A stretch of 64,000 nucleotides of DNA from Lactimicrobium massiliense. GTDB lineage: Bacteria > Bacillota_I > Bacilli_A > Erysipelotrichales > Erysipelotrichaceae. The stretch covers positions 310,001-374,000 of the forward strand of contig NZ_OUNG01000002.1 in assembly GCF_900343155.1 (NCBI RefSeq), in the 5' to 3' direction. The position numbers and the translations under genes are program-made. Positions 1 to 7,720 of this stretch are shown one piece after another. The notes under the pieces are model-generated. The model had not been told where the DNA came from, made no database searches, and worked only from the letters and a program-made list of their open reading frames with translations. The first letter of the stretch is position 1, and each line of letters opens with the position of its first letter.

Positions 1-1
1 T

Positions 2-226
2 GCGCCTGTCATGGCCCATGCGGTCTGGAATATCGTCGGGGGAATCTTCCTGGGAGGAGTTAGTCTTGCGGATGATTATCCACATCTGTTAACACTGCGT
101 GCTTCTGCAAATACCTTGTTATCCGGCGGTACTTACATGATCGAGTCAAGCATCATCACGCTTGTAGTCAATATTCTGCTGTTGATGGTTTTCTGCCGGA
201 AGATCAAAAGTGCAGAAAATTATTGA
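2..226 (+). CDS. CPBP-family intramembrane protease, C-terminal fragment
   Basis: Only the last 74 codons lie in the window; the frame is open to the left edge. The fragment begins APVMAHAVWN, and HAVWN fits the conserved HxxxN motif of the third conserved helix of CPBP (Abi/CAAX-protease-like) membrane proteases. A second hydrophobic helix (about the last 30 residues, IITLVVNILLLMVF) and a short basic cytoplasmic tail follow. CPBP proteins are multi-spanning membrane proteases, in Gram-positives often linked to bacteriocin maturation or self-immunity. It converges on the neighbouring six-gene ABC operon on the other strand, so co-transcription is excluded. The family call rests on one motif plus topology. 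Confidence 0.65.
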   Translation, partial: APVMAHAVWNIVGGIFLGGVSLADDYPHLLTLRASANTLLSGGTYMIESSIITLVVNILLLMVFCRKIKSAENY

Positions 227-243
227 CATCTACTTTTGGGCGA

Positions 244-894
244 CTAATTGCTAGTGCATTTTATAGCCACCCGTTTTTCGATCGGTGTAAATGTAAGGAT
301 CAATGCCATATCTTCGTTTGCGATCTGTTTCCAGCGGCGATCACTCATTCTTCCCTGCGATAAACTAAATACCCACTTCATCTGATATTTCTCATCAGGC
401 AAAAACACCAATGAAGTGCTGGCATCCGTATTGTCCTGAAATACAGGATTTGCATACGCCATTAATTCCCGGTGTGGGAATACATACCAGTCAGGTCCAG
501 TGAGTTCAAATGAATTGAAATTGACAGCATCGTCTGGACTATATGCTCCATCAGATTTTTCTACAAAATCTGGGTTTTGATTATCTATCGTAACAGTTAA
601 CTCAACAATCTTATCTCCCAGCAGAAGTTGAAAATCACTGCGATCCTTATGTATTTTCTGAAGGTAGTCATTTGTGTCATACAAATGGCAGTCATCTACT
701 GTGACATGCAGATTTTTATATAACACTGCTCCTCCACTTTTATCATCTTCAAAGTCTACTGTATCGCCAATCTGATATTGAACCACCGGATTTCTTACGC
801 CTACTTTGAATCCATCATTCAACATTGTATAGCGGACTGCCCACATCAGAATTCCAGCAATTACAAGAATCGTAATCATTCGTTTTTTATTCAT
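244..894 (-). CDS. Membrane-anchored protein of unknown function, last gene of ABC operon
   Basis: 216-residue protein with an N-terminal hydrophobic segment (about residues 5-20, ITILVIAGILMWAV) and an extracytoplasmic remainder of about 195 residues. I choose the ATG at 894 (MNKKRM); an in-frame ATG at 924 lies deep inside the ATPase gene. The start overlaps the stop of the ABC ATPase by 8 bp, so it is the last gene of the operon and probably translationally coupled. The soluble part (VELTVTIDNQNP..., late aromatic-rich segment) resembles in architecture the lipoprotein encoded earlier in the operon (3218-3844): an anchor followed by one beta-rich extracellular domain. I do not recognise a named family with certainty; a DUF4352/DUF5028-like accessory protein of a bacteriocin-type ABC transporter is a guess. 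Confidence 0.7.
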   Translation of the reverse strand: MNKKRMITILVIAGILMWAVRYTMLNDGFKVGVRNPVVQYQIGDTVDFEDDKSGGAVLYKNLHVTVDDCHLYDTNDYLQKIHKDRSDFQLLLGDKIVELTVTIDNQNPDFVEKSDGAYSPDDAVNFNSFELTGPDWYVFPHRELMAYANPVFQDNTDASTSLVFLPDEKYQMKWVFSLSQGRMSDRRWKQIANEDMALILTFTPIEKRVAIKCTSN

Positions 895-1528
895 GAAGCA
901 GTTCCTTTTCAATAATCTGTCCATTATCCATATGGTAAATACAATCAGAAACCTTTCTTAAGAACTGATCATAATGACAGGCAAGAACAATCAAAGCACC
1001 ACGTTTTTTCTCTTCCAGTAAAATCTGTTCAATCATTTCGACACCTGCGGCATCAAGAGCATTTGTAGGCTCATCTAATAAAATGATTTCTGGCTTTTCC
1101 ATTATTGCAGCAGCAATACCAAGTCTTTGTTTCATACCCAGTGAATACTTCTTTACTTTCTTTTGATTATCCCCCAGTCCGACACGATCAAGAGTCTCTC
1201 TGATGTCATCATCATTGATATAGCCATTCAGGTCAGCAAGGAATTTCAGATTGTGAAAGCCATCATATCCACCAAGAAAAACAGGGTTTTCAATCAGAAC
1301 ACCGGTCCTGTCAGGAAAATCAATATCATTTCCAAGCTGCTTGTCATCGATCAACACTTTTCCTTCAGTAGGCAGTATGAGACCGCACATCAGTCTCATC
1401 AACATAGTCTTTCCACATCCGTTATAGCCACACAGACCGTAAATATGACCTTGATGTAATTCCAAAGTCACATTGCGGATCACCGTGTTCTTTTGTATTA
1501 CTTTTGTAACATTTTCAAATTTAATCAT
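887..1528 (-). CDS. ABC transporter ATP-binding protein
   Basis: 213-residue ATPase subunit. Walker A is GYNGCGKT (about residues 34-41), the signature motif is YSLGMKQ, and Walker B with the following D-loop reads IILLDEPTNALD. The LGMKQRLGIA form of the signature region is typical of exporter ATPases of the BcrA/NisF/YtrB type. The ATG at 1528 (MIKFENV) fits the family start better than the upstream ATG at 1546. It overlaps the stop of the permease gene by 8 bp, and the next gene overlaps it by 8 bp. With two ABC-2-like permeases next to it, it should energise export or extraction of a peptide or lipid at the cytoplasmic membrane. The substrate may be the small secreted protein at the head of the operon, but this is inference. 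Confidence 0.93.
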   Translation of the reverse strand: MIKFENVTKVIQKNTVIRNVTLELHQGHIYGLCGYNGCGKTMLMRLMCGLILPTEGKVLIDDKQLGNDIDFPDRTGVLIENPVFLGGYDGFHNLKFLADLNGYINDDDIRETLDRVGLGDNQKKVKKYSLGMKQRLGIAAAIMEKPEIILLDEPTNALDAAGVEMIEQILLEEKKRGALIVLACHYDQFLRKVSDCIYHMDNGQIIEKELLHE

Positions 1529-2369
1529 CGAATTTTTCCCTTTCAATGATATCTGCTTTCTGAAATATCATGTTTCCTAACAGCCATGCGGCGATGATCA
1601 GAAGCAAACCACTGATGATTCCAAGTCGGTAATTCAATCCATCGACAATAAATACTGATGAGTGATTCAGCATGAGGTATCCAGGAAGAATAACCGGGGA
1701 GACAACAAAGAGAACCATTGTCATATAAGCATTCACTAGTATGAAGCTTCCAATCGTTCCGATCAGCAGACTGAAGAAAAGCTGAATCATATTCATAGCA
1801 CCGATAATCGTTATTGGAATGCTTAGCAGTAATGCTGCTGTTGTTCTTGCATCAAGATTGAGGTTATTCTGTGCTGCAGAATATGTTCCATTTGCGGCAG
1901 CTTCAATAATTTCTGATGACAAGATAAATGAAATTCTTCCATTGCTGCAAAGGCAGAAAATTGCAGTAGACAGGATTACCAAAGCAACAAATACTGCACT
2001 CATCAGAATGCAAGATACGCATTTTGATGCCCACCACTTTTTTCTTGTACTCGATCTGATCAGCATCTGTGCTCCATAACCATGAAGATCCTTTTGCACA
2101 AATCCTGTGATGACAAAAAAGCTGATAATCAAAAGAGCCATCCAGAAAAACGGATATTCAAACTGCCCCGACTTAACGAATGGGTCTGTTCCGGAGAAAA
2201 TATAAAGAAGGTAGTCGCCAATGCTGGCGTGTAAATCAGGATTAATGTTGTAAAAAAGACCGCTGATTTGCAAGCAATAAAACCATGTGAACAGGGGAAC
2301 GATAAGATATCTCCTGTTTTTGATAATTTGTTCTGTAAATTCATACCTGAGAAGTCTACAAAACTTCAT
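1521..2369 (-). CDS. ABC-2-type permease, second membrane subunit
   Basis: 282 residues with about six hydrophobic segments (for example ALLIISFFVITGF, IFQKADIIERE preceded by GLLLIIAAWLLG), no signal peptide, and a large extracellular loop near the middle. This is the layout of ABC-2/BcrB-like permeases, roughly 250 residues with six helices. The ATG at 2369 (MKFCRLLRYEF) is preferred over the ATG at 2408, giving a 14-bp overlap with the upstream permease gene. It is the second permease of the operon; two different permeases plus one ATPase match the NisFEG-like immunity/export layout. Family identity rests on topology and context, as ABC-2 permeases have little conserved sequence. Confidence 0.8.
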   Translation of the reverse strand: MKFCRLLRYEFTEQIIKNRRYLIVPLFTWFYCLQISGLFYNINPDLHASIGDYLLYIFSGTDPFVKSGQFEYPFFWMALLIISFFVITGFVQKDLHGYGAQMLIRSSTRKKWWASKCVSCILMSAVFVALVILSTAIFCLCSNGRISFILSSEIIEAAANGTYSAAQNNLNLDARTTAALLLSIPITIIGAMNMIQLFFSLLIGTIGSFILVNAYMTMVLFVVSPVILPGYLMLNHSSVFIVDGLNYRLGIISGLLLIIAAWLLGNMIFQKADIIEREKFDD

Positions 2370-3168
2370 ACTTTCTTCCTCGGAAATAAACAAGCGCTCC
2401 TGATACAAGTATGATACACGCTAAATTTAAGAGTATCGCCCATCCTGGATGATAAGTATTCGGGGCTGCTGTTACAAGATTAATCCATTCCGTTCCAACT
2501 CTGGCTTCGTTTTGATAAATGGGAAAGACCTCGGAAATAACCGCCTGCAGTATATATACGATCAGCATTGAGGGAACCAGGACGATACGTCTGCGAATAA
2601 AGAAGCCTAAGGCACAGCACAACATACTGAAGGCTCCACCCCATAAAAAAGAAATAATAAACCAGATCACTGCATACAAAACAGGATGCGTATAGAAAAT
2701 TACTGAGCAGAAATCTCCAGCGAAAATTCCTGATGTCAGATAATAAATTCTGGGTATAGTAGTTTGCTGCATCATTGACAGCAATAATATATTAACCAGC
2801 AAAGCTGCACTGATCACGGCACCGCCAGAAAGAAAGGAGGCTGTAATCTTGCCCCAGAAATACTCTTTTCTTTTTTCTCTTACCAGCAGTTGAGCAGCAT
2901 ATCCGGACCGCAGGTCTTCTGCCAGACTCCATGCATAAGGAAGAGCTGCAAGCACTGGATACAGAATAAAAAACATTCGTGATGCATAAGTATTATTTGG
3001 CATAGCCATCCATTTAATAAAAATACTTTGAGGATAGTGATAAGCAATAAAATTATGCAATTGCTGCACAAAATCCGCAACCGGAAAAATCATTACAATA
3101 GCTGCTGAAGCCCAGAAGCCCCTGCTTGACAGCATCTTTTGAATCTCTACTTTAATTTTTTCTTTCAA
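2356..3168 (-). CDS. ABC-2-type permease, first membrane subunit (TTG start)
   Basis: 270 residues with about six transmembrane helices (for example GFWASAAIVMIFPVADFV near residues 17-34, ISAALLVNILLLSM, and a C-terminal ILLNLACIILVSGAL). The start codon is TTG at 3168, with a good ribosome-binding site GGGGAG about 8 nt upstream; no ATG fits. It follows the lipoprotein gene by 49 bp and overlaps the second permease by 14 bp. It probably forms the heterodimeric channel with its neighbour and is driven by the ATPase at 887-1528. The EDLRSGYAAQLLVREKRKEY stretch between helices 2 and 3 resembles the cytoplasmic loop of lantibiotic-immunity permeases (the partner has DLHGYGAQMLIRSSTRKK at the same place), so the two permeases are paralogues. 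Confidence 0.82.
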   Translation of the reverse strand: MKEKIKVEIQKMLSSRGFWASAAIVMIFPVADFVQQLHNFIAYHYPQSIFIKWMAMPNNTYASRMFFILYPVLAALPYAWSLAEDLRSGYAAQLLVREKRKEYFWGKITASFLSGGAVISAALLVNILLLSMMQQTTIPRIYYLTSGIFAGDFCSVIFYTHPVLYAVIWFIISFLWGGAFSMLCCALGFFIRRRIVLVPSMLIVYILQAVISEVFPIYQNEARVGTEWINLVTAAPNTYHPGWAILLNLACIILVSGALVYFRGRKYEVL

Positions 3169-3217
3169 CAGTATTTCTCCCCATAGAAACTCATCATCAG
3201 AAATGTGTGATAATTGG

Positions 3218-3844
3218 TCAACTCATATTTACATGAATAAAAAACCCATCGGCTCCGTTTGCGTGATCTGTCAGATAAAGCTGATCCATACTTTCTGCTT
3301 TTACCAGAAAACCAACAGTGTAGTCCATTGAATCTCCCTGGGGCAGCCGATACGCCATCGAATGTATTTTGGAATCATATGGTGAATCAAAATATATTAC
3401 TTCATCCCAATAATCAGGCATATCGCTCACTTGCTCCAGATTTGCCAGATAAATGATATCAGCGCGAAAGCAATCTTCAGGAAGATCATCCCAGCTTGGA
3501 AACATATCTGGATGGGGTACAGCATTCAGATTCGTGACACGCAATTTTACAAGGATCAGATGATAGCCATCCTTTAACTGGTCTTTCGAAGCATCATAAG
3601 CACTTGCAAATGTCTGGAACTCGCTAAGCTGATCTTCATACTGAGCAAAGCTGGTCATCAATCCAGTTTCCAATATCTCATAAGATAATTGCCCAGAAAA
3701 AAAATCTGATGTAAGAACAAAGCTCTGCTCATTCTCGTACTTTTTCACCTGTTTTTTGATTTTTGAACTAGTGAAAGCATTACCACATCCTGTCAATAAT
3801 GATACTAATACTACCAGCAATAAAGCTTTCTTTGAATGACCCAT
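3218..3844 (-). CDS. Lipoprotein associated with the ABC operon
   Basis: 208 residues. The N-terminus is a classical type II signal peptide: basic start GHSKKA, hydrophobic LLLVVLVSL, then lipobox LLTGC with the lipidated Cys near residue 20. The rest is a soluble, beta-rich domain outside the membrane (DGYHLILVKLRVTNLNA in its centre). It lies 4 bp after the secreted protein gene and 49 bp before the first permease, so it is part of the same transcript. Lipoproteins in such operons often serve as immunity proteins or substrate-binding partners of the exporter. No exact family is recognised. Its domain layout resembles the membrane-anchored protein at the end of the operon. Confidence 0.75.
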   Translation of the reverse strand: MGHSKKALLLVVLVSLLTGCGNAFTSSKIKKQVKKYENEQSFVLTSDFFSGQLSYEILETGLMTSFAQYEDQLSEFQTFASAYDASKDQLKDGYHLILVKLRVTNLNAVPHPDMFPSWDDLPEDCFRADIIYLANLEQVSDMPDYWDEVIYFDSPYDSKIHSMAYRLPQGDSMDYTVGFLVKAESMDQLYLTDHANGADGFFIHVNMS

Positions 3845-3848
3845 ATGA

Positions 3849-4310
3849 TCAATACCTTGCTACAATCATTCCTGAAGTTCTAATGCTATCTGCGCTCCAG
3901 CGTCCTGAAACAACATCCGAACGAATGATATTGTCTGACTGCAACTTTAATCCGGCAAAGCGATATCCTGCTTCATAAATACCATTATAAATTTCATATT
4001 CATATCCGATATCCAAACTGACTGAATTGGTCGGACTCCCTGTATAATCTTGCGTAAGATTCGAATTCCACGAAGTAGAACCACACGCCCATGTCTGAGC
4101 TTTGACAGAATTCCCGGCTTTAGTAACGTATGCATATACAGAAGATGCATTCGACTTCTCACGGGGTGCACTTACAGGAGTAAAGCTTCTTGCAGAAATA
4201 GTAAAATTTGTAAAATACTTATCTTCTGTAGACGCATGTACTGCGCTACATGGTGCCAATAATAGTGATGCAAAAAGAGCTGCTCCCCAAACACGTTTTG
4301 ATTTTTTCAT
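3849..4310 (-). CDS. Small secreted protein, first gene of ABC operon
   Basis: 153 residues. It starts MKKSKRV at 4310, with ribosome-binding site GGGAGGAAG just upstream; the longer frame from 4376 has no such site and crosses the promoter. A Sec signal peptide (hydrophobic WGAALFASLLLAPCSAV, cleavage probably after VHA near residue 27) leaves a mature protein of about 127 residues that is rich in Ser, Thr, Tyr and Asn. Repeated polar beta-strand-like stretches and a C-terminal block (YRFAGLKLQSDNII, then GRWSADS) recall DUF2712 or lactococcin-972-type secreted proteins; I cannot assign one. First position in an operon with an ABC exporter and two surface-anchored proteins suggests an exported effector (bacteriocin-like or envelope factor) with its own transport or immunity set. 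Confidence 0.72.
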   Translation of the reverse strand: MKKSKRVWGAALFASLLLAPCSAVHASTEDKYFTNFTISARSFTPVSAPREKSNASSVYAYVTKAGNSVKAQTWACGSTSWNSNLTQDYTGSPTNSVSLDIGYEYEIYNGIYEAGYRFAGLKLQSDNIIRSDVVSGRWSADSIRTSGMIVARY

Positions 4311-4341
4311 TTTCTTCCTCCCTAGAAAAAATATTCTGATA

Positions 4342-4355
4342 TGAAAGCGCTTCCT
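4342..4355. promoter_or_regulatory. cre-like CcpA site at the +1 of the operon
   Basis: The plus strand reads TGAAAGCGCTTCCT, a match to the cre consensus TGNAANCGNTNNCA at all fixed positions except the last. It lies over and just downstream of the predicted transcription start, a position known for roadblock repression by CcpA. This predicts carbon catabolite repression of the operon. Confidence 0.65.
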
Positions 4356-4390
4356 GGAGGAATAATATATGACCATATTTCTGCTGTCAA
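4355..4390 (-). promoter_or_regulatory. Sigma-A promoter of the six-gene operon
   Basis: On the minus strand a perfect -35 TTGACA (plus-strand 4385-4390) is separated by 17 bp from a -10 TATTAT (4362-4367). The predicted transcription start is near 4355. The -35 sits in a short inverted repeat TGCTG-TCAA-CAGCA (4382-4395), a possible operator or a terminator-like hairpin. Confidence 0.8.
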
Positions 4391-4569
4391 CAGCAAAAAA
4401 ACTGGCAAACTATTTTACATTTATCTAACACAGAAATACTATCTTTACCATTTCGCATTAGCAATGATTAACCATTGGCATCCTTCAAAAATTGCGCTGA
4501 AGCTGCCAAAACATCTTTTTGGAATCTAAAGGGATTGGATGTGCTACGATCAGGGCAGGAGGCAATACC

Positions 4570-5034
4570 ATGGAATTTCGCATTGAGGAGAAGAAGGCAT
4601 TTACCGTTGTTGGCATCAGCCGTCATTTTGCATTGGAGGATTGCTATGCCAGAATTCCAGAGTTCTGGGATGAGATCATGAAAGATGGGGATCACAGGCG
4701 CATTCTTGGTATGTTTGGCGTCTGCTATGATTCCGATGGCAAAGGAATGGAGTATATGATTGGAGATCTCTATCAGCCTTGGAAACAGTTTGAAGATGGC
4801 GATACGGCATTCTCATTTGAGGATGGGCTTTGGGCGGTCTTTCCATGCCATGGTGCTTTACCGGATGCTTTGCAGAAAGTAAATACAGAAGTGTGGTCGA
4901 AGTGGGTGCCTGCGCATCGGGATACATATGCACTGCGTGCCAATTACAATATTGAACTGTATGCACCGATGCCAGAGAAGGCAGAAGATATTTACACAGA
5001 GATCTGGCTGCCGGTAAGGAAAATAAATGGCTGA
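4570..5034 (+). CDS. GyrI-like / AraC-type effector-binding domain protein
   Basis: 154 residues with start ATG at 4570 (MEFRIEEKKAFTVVG), preceded by GGAGG (4558-4562). The sequence follows the SOUL/GyrI-like small-molecule-binding fold: an N-terminal strand EEKKAFTVVGI, then FWDEIM, a central repeat GMEYMIGDLY, and a C-terminal block NYNIELYAPM...IYTEIWLPV ending the barrel. No DNA-binding domain is present, so it is a stand-alone effector-binding domain, about the usual length (150-160). Such proteins bind amphipathic or cationic compounds, or inhibit toxins. It has its own extended -10 (TGC-TACGAT at 4540-4545) and is divergent from the ABC operon. Confidence 0.85.
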   Translation: MEFRIEEKKAFTVVGISRHFALEDCYARIPEFWDEIMKDGDHRRILGMFGVCYDSDGKGMEYMIGDLYQPWKQFEDGDTAFSFEDGLWAVFPCHGALPDALQKVNTEVWSKWVPAHRDTYALRANYNIELYAPMPEKAEDIYTEIWLPVRKING

Positions 5035-5088
5035 TTGTAAGTATTCAATGATCATTTTGTAAAATCCGTACTAATCAGGTCAGCTTAC

Positions 5089-5117
5089 TTGAAATCCATG
5101 TGGGATATCATCATAAT
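5089..5117 (+). promoter_or_regulatory. Promoter of the rubrerythrin gene
   Basis: -35 TTGAAA (5089-5094), 17-bp spacer, -10 CATAAT (5112-5117). The leader of about 50 nt carries a small hairpin (TTCACC / GGTGAG) before the SD sequence at 5163-5167. Confidence 0.65.
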
Positions 5118-5177
5118 AGACAGTGTTCACCGAGATGGTGAGATTGGATTGATTAGAAAACTGGAGGAAAATTGAAG

Positions 5178-5753
5178 ATGAAGTACAGATGTGTTGTATG
5201 CGGTCACATTTATGATGAGGAGAAGGAAGGCGTCAAGTTTGCTGATCTGCCTGAGGATTGGGTCTGCCCTGTCTGCAAGGCTCCGAAGTCCAAGTTTGAG
5301 CCGGTTGATGAGACCGAGGATCTGAAGTGGGATTCTGAGCATGTTGTAGGCGTCGCTTCCAATGTTCCGGAAGAGATCAAGGCACAGCTGCGCAATGAGT
5401 TTGCCGGTGAGTGCTCTGAAGTCGGTATGTACCTGGCTATGAGCAGAGCTGCCATCCGTGAGGGTTATCCGGAAGTTGGCATGTTCTACAGACAGGTTGC
5501 TTTCGAAGAGGCTGATCACGCTTCCCGTTATGCTGAGATGCTCGGTGAGGTCGTTTCCGCTTCCACAAAGGAGAACCTGAAGGTCAGAGTCATGGCTGAA
5601 AATGGTGCAACCAATGGCAAGACTGCACTGGCTAAGAAGTGCAAGGAACTCAATCTCGATGCCCTGCATGATTCTATTCATGAAATGGCAAGAGATGAAG
5701 CACGTCACGGCAAGGGCTTCAAGGCTCTGCTCGACAGATACTTCAAGGACTAA
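5178..5753 (+). CDS. Rubredoxin-rubrerythrin fusion (reverse rubrerythrin type)
   Basis: 191 residues from ATG 5178 (MKYRCVVCG); a TTG six bases upstream would leave only 4 nt after the GGAGG site, so the ATG is preferred. The N-terminal rubredoxin domain has both iron-binding pairs (CVVC near residues 5-8, CPVC near 38-41). A ferritin-like four-helix domain follows with the di-iron ligands in [20 protein letters not shown] and [11 protein letters not shown]. Rubredoxin-first order marks the reverse rubrerythrins of anaerobes, which reduce hydrogen peroxide and oxygen in the cytoplasm. Single-gene unit with its own promoter and terminator. Confidence 0.95.
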   Translation: MKYRCVVCGHIYDEEKEGVKFADLPEDWVCPVCKAPKSKFEPVDETEDLKWDSEHVVGVASNVPEEIKAQLRNEFAGECSEVGMYLAMSRAAIREGYPEVGMFYRQVAFEEADHASRYAEMLGEVVSASTKENLKVRVMAENGATNGKTALAKKCKELNLDALHDSIHEMARDEARHGKGFKALLDRYFKD

Positions 5754-5766
5754 TCTGCTTCATCAG

Positions 5767-5795
5767 GCTCCGGATCTTCCGGAGTCTTTTTCTTT
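5767..5795 (+). terminator. Intrinsic terminator after rubrerythrin
   Basis: CTCCGGA, loop TCT, TCCGGAG, followed by a T-rich run. Confidence 0.85.
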
Positions 5796-5842
5796 TCTTT
5801 GTTTAAGATTTCTTAAGGTTTCGTTTGCATGGGTGGAAATTT

Positions 5843-5859
5843 GCTACAATGATGGCATA
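5843..5859 (+). promoter_or_regulatory. Extended -10 promoter giving a leaderless start
   Basis: TGC-TACAAT (hexamer 5845-5850) ends 8 nt before the ATG at 5859. No Shine-Dalgarno sequence lies between, so transcription should start at or next to the A of the ATG. Confidence 0.6.
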
Positions 5860-7676
5860 TGGGGAAACTATTGAAAAAGGGGATCATTTCCTTGCTTTCT
5901 GTTCTGGCTTTGGCTCTGTGTACTTTGCCGGTGAAAGCAGAAAACCGGACGATCCGGATTCTGTTTACATCCGGTCTTCTGGCACAGCTGGATCCCATTC
6001 TGGAAGTCAATGAAAATGGTGAAACGATACAGACAGGCGGTTTTGCAGGACTGGCAGGCACGATTGCCAGCCAGAAAAACGATGCCACGCTTGTGCTGGA
6101 TGCCGGAGATTTCTCCTATGGCACATCCGCATCCGTTTTGATACCAGACGGCACGGTGTTATCACTGCTGAAACAGATGGGCTATGATGCCGTGATGCCG
6201 GGAGAAAAAGACTTCTCTTATGACCATGACAGTCTTGTCTCCATGTGGAATGCGCCGGTGGAAAAGCCGTATGTTGTGCTGGACAATGTTTCTCTGGAAG
6301 GCACAAACATCTTTCTGCCATCCTTATTATTAGAATGCGGTGGAGTGCAGGTTGGCATCTTCGGCGTCATGTCTGATGGCCTTTCAGGTGATGGCATTTC
6401 GGTGCAGGATCCCCTGGAATCTGCAAGTGCTTCTGTGAAGGCACTGCAGGCAGACGGTGCACAGTACATCATTGCGATGTGCCATGATGCCGCCAGGGAA
6501 GATACATCACGCTTGTGTGATATTCTGGCTGACAAGATCGAAGGGATTGATCTGATCATCAATGGGCACCAGGATGAAATGACTTCTTCACCATCCCGGC
6601 AAAAGGATACCTGGATTGTCAATGGAGACAGCCAGGGCAGAAATCTCGGCGTTCTGGATATCGATGTGGATGCACGCACAATCTCCTCATGCCAGTATGT
6701 CAGAATCGATCCTTCTCTTGCGGATGAATCTGTGCTTACAGCGGTGAATGATGCCAGGCAGCAGGCAAAAGCGAAGCTGCGTGCTCTTGGTCAGGATCCG
6801 GATCAGACTGCCGGCGTGAGTGATCATGTGTATACAGATCCAAATGATGAACAAAGCGACACACGTGATTTCATTATGGATGCCCTGAGTGATGCCTGGA
6901 ATCATCAGACAGCGCTGCCGGGCCGCTATGCCGTGTCACTTGCTGGTGCTGATGAGCTTGCCATGCCATTGCCCAATGGGCAGATCATAGCGATGAATCT
7001 GCTGGATACCGGTCTTGCCGGCAATGATGCCGGCTCCTTGTCACAGCCATTGTATGGTGCCTATGTCAAGGGTTCAGATCTGCGGAAGATCTGTGAGATT
7101 GACTATCATGAGGGGCAGCGGAATGCTTTATCACAGCTTGCCATGGGCAGGATGAAGTATACAGTGCTGGATCAGCGGCTGGCGATGAACCAGGTGGTGG
7201 ATGTCTATGTGCGGGAAACAGATAAATACTGGGCAAAGGTGAGTGATGATGCCTATTATCCGCTTGTCTATACAGCCCGTGTGAAACAGATTCTGGATTC
7301 AGCAGGTACGGAAAGCAGAGGTATCCTGCAGGTGACACTGTATGGTGATCCCAAAGCAGCCACATCTGCCAGCGATACACCTTTGAAGGCATCCGATGGT
7401 ACAGAAATGAATGCGCTGTGGGCAGAGATGGCCTATCTGGAATCTTTCCCGCGCGGTGAAAATGCCGTGCACACTCTGGCGGGGCAGTATCAGAGTACTA
7501 TCCAGAAAGTAACAGCCGTTAAAATGAACGTACACAACTACTTTGTGCATACATCCCGCTTTGGCTGGATGGTGTACCTTGGCATTGTAGGTGCTGTGGT
7601 GCTTCTGATCATCATTGTGCGTATCTTTGCCTGGATTTACAATCGCCTCCATCCATCACAGGCAGGGGATGATTGA
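5859..7676 (+). CDS. 5'-nucleotidase/UshA-like surface protein with degenerate active site
   Basis: 605 residues. Signal peptide (LKKGIISLLSVLALALCTLPVKA, split here: basic KKG, hydrophobic ISLLSVLALALC, cleavage near residue 27), metallophosphatase-like domain (about 30-290), 5'-nucleotidase C-terminal-like domain (about 310-540), then one transmembrane helix (MVYLGIVGAVVLLIIIVRIF) and a short basic tail, so it is anchored outside the cell. The fold and spacing follow UshA/YfkN-type nucleotidases, but metal-ligand motifs are altered: TNDxHG is FTSGLLAQ, GNHE is GEKD, and GHxH is GHQD; only GDFSYGT and the later CHD remain. It is therefore probably not a normal phosphohydrolase. It has its own leaderless promoter. 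Confidence 0.8.
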   Translation: MGKLLKKGIISLLSVLALALCTLPVKAENRTIRILFTSGLLAQLDPILEVNENGETIQTGGFAGLAGTIASQKNDATLVLDAGDFSYGTSASVLIPDGTVLSLLKQMGYDAVMPGEKDFSYDHDSLVSMWNAPVEKPYVVLDNVSLEGTNIFLPSLLLECGGVQVGIFGVMSDGLSGDGISVQDPLESASASVKALQADGAQYIIAMCHDAAREDTSRLCDILADKIEGIDLIINGHQDEMTSSPSRQKDTWIVNGDSQGRNLGVLDIDVDARTISSCQYVRIDPSLADESVLTAVNDARQQAKAKLRALGQDPDQTAGVSDHVYTDPNDEQSDTRDFIMDALSDAWNHQTALPGRYAVSLAGADELAMPLPNGQIIAMNLLDTGLAGNDAGSLSQPLYGAYVKGSDLRKICEIDYHEGQRNALSQLAMGRMKYTVLDQRLAMNQVVDVYVRETDKYWAKVSDDAYYPLVYTARVKQILDSAGTESRGILQVTLYGDPKAATSASDTPLKASDGTEMNALWAEMAYLESFPRGENAVHTLAGQYQSTIQKVTAVKMNVHNYFVHTSRFGWMVYLGIVGAVVLLIIIVRIFAWIYNRLHPSQAGDD

Positions 7677-7691
7677 GCACAGAGGACATGC

Positions 7692-7720
7692 TATAATTTC
7701 TGAAAAGCGAGGGATGATCA
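7692..7720 (+). promoter_or_regulatory. Extended -10 promoter of telA
   Basis: TGC-TATAAT (hexamer 7692-7697) 22 nt before the ATG at 7720, with a short leader carrying the SD-like GCGAGGG. Confidence 0.6.
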
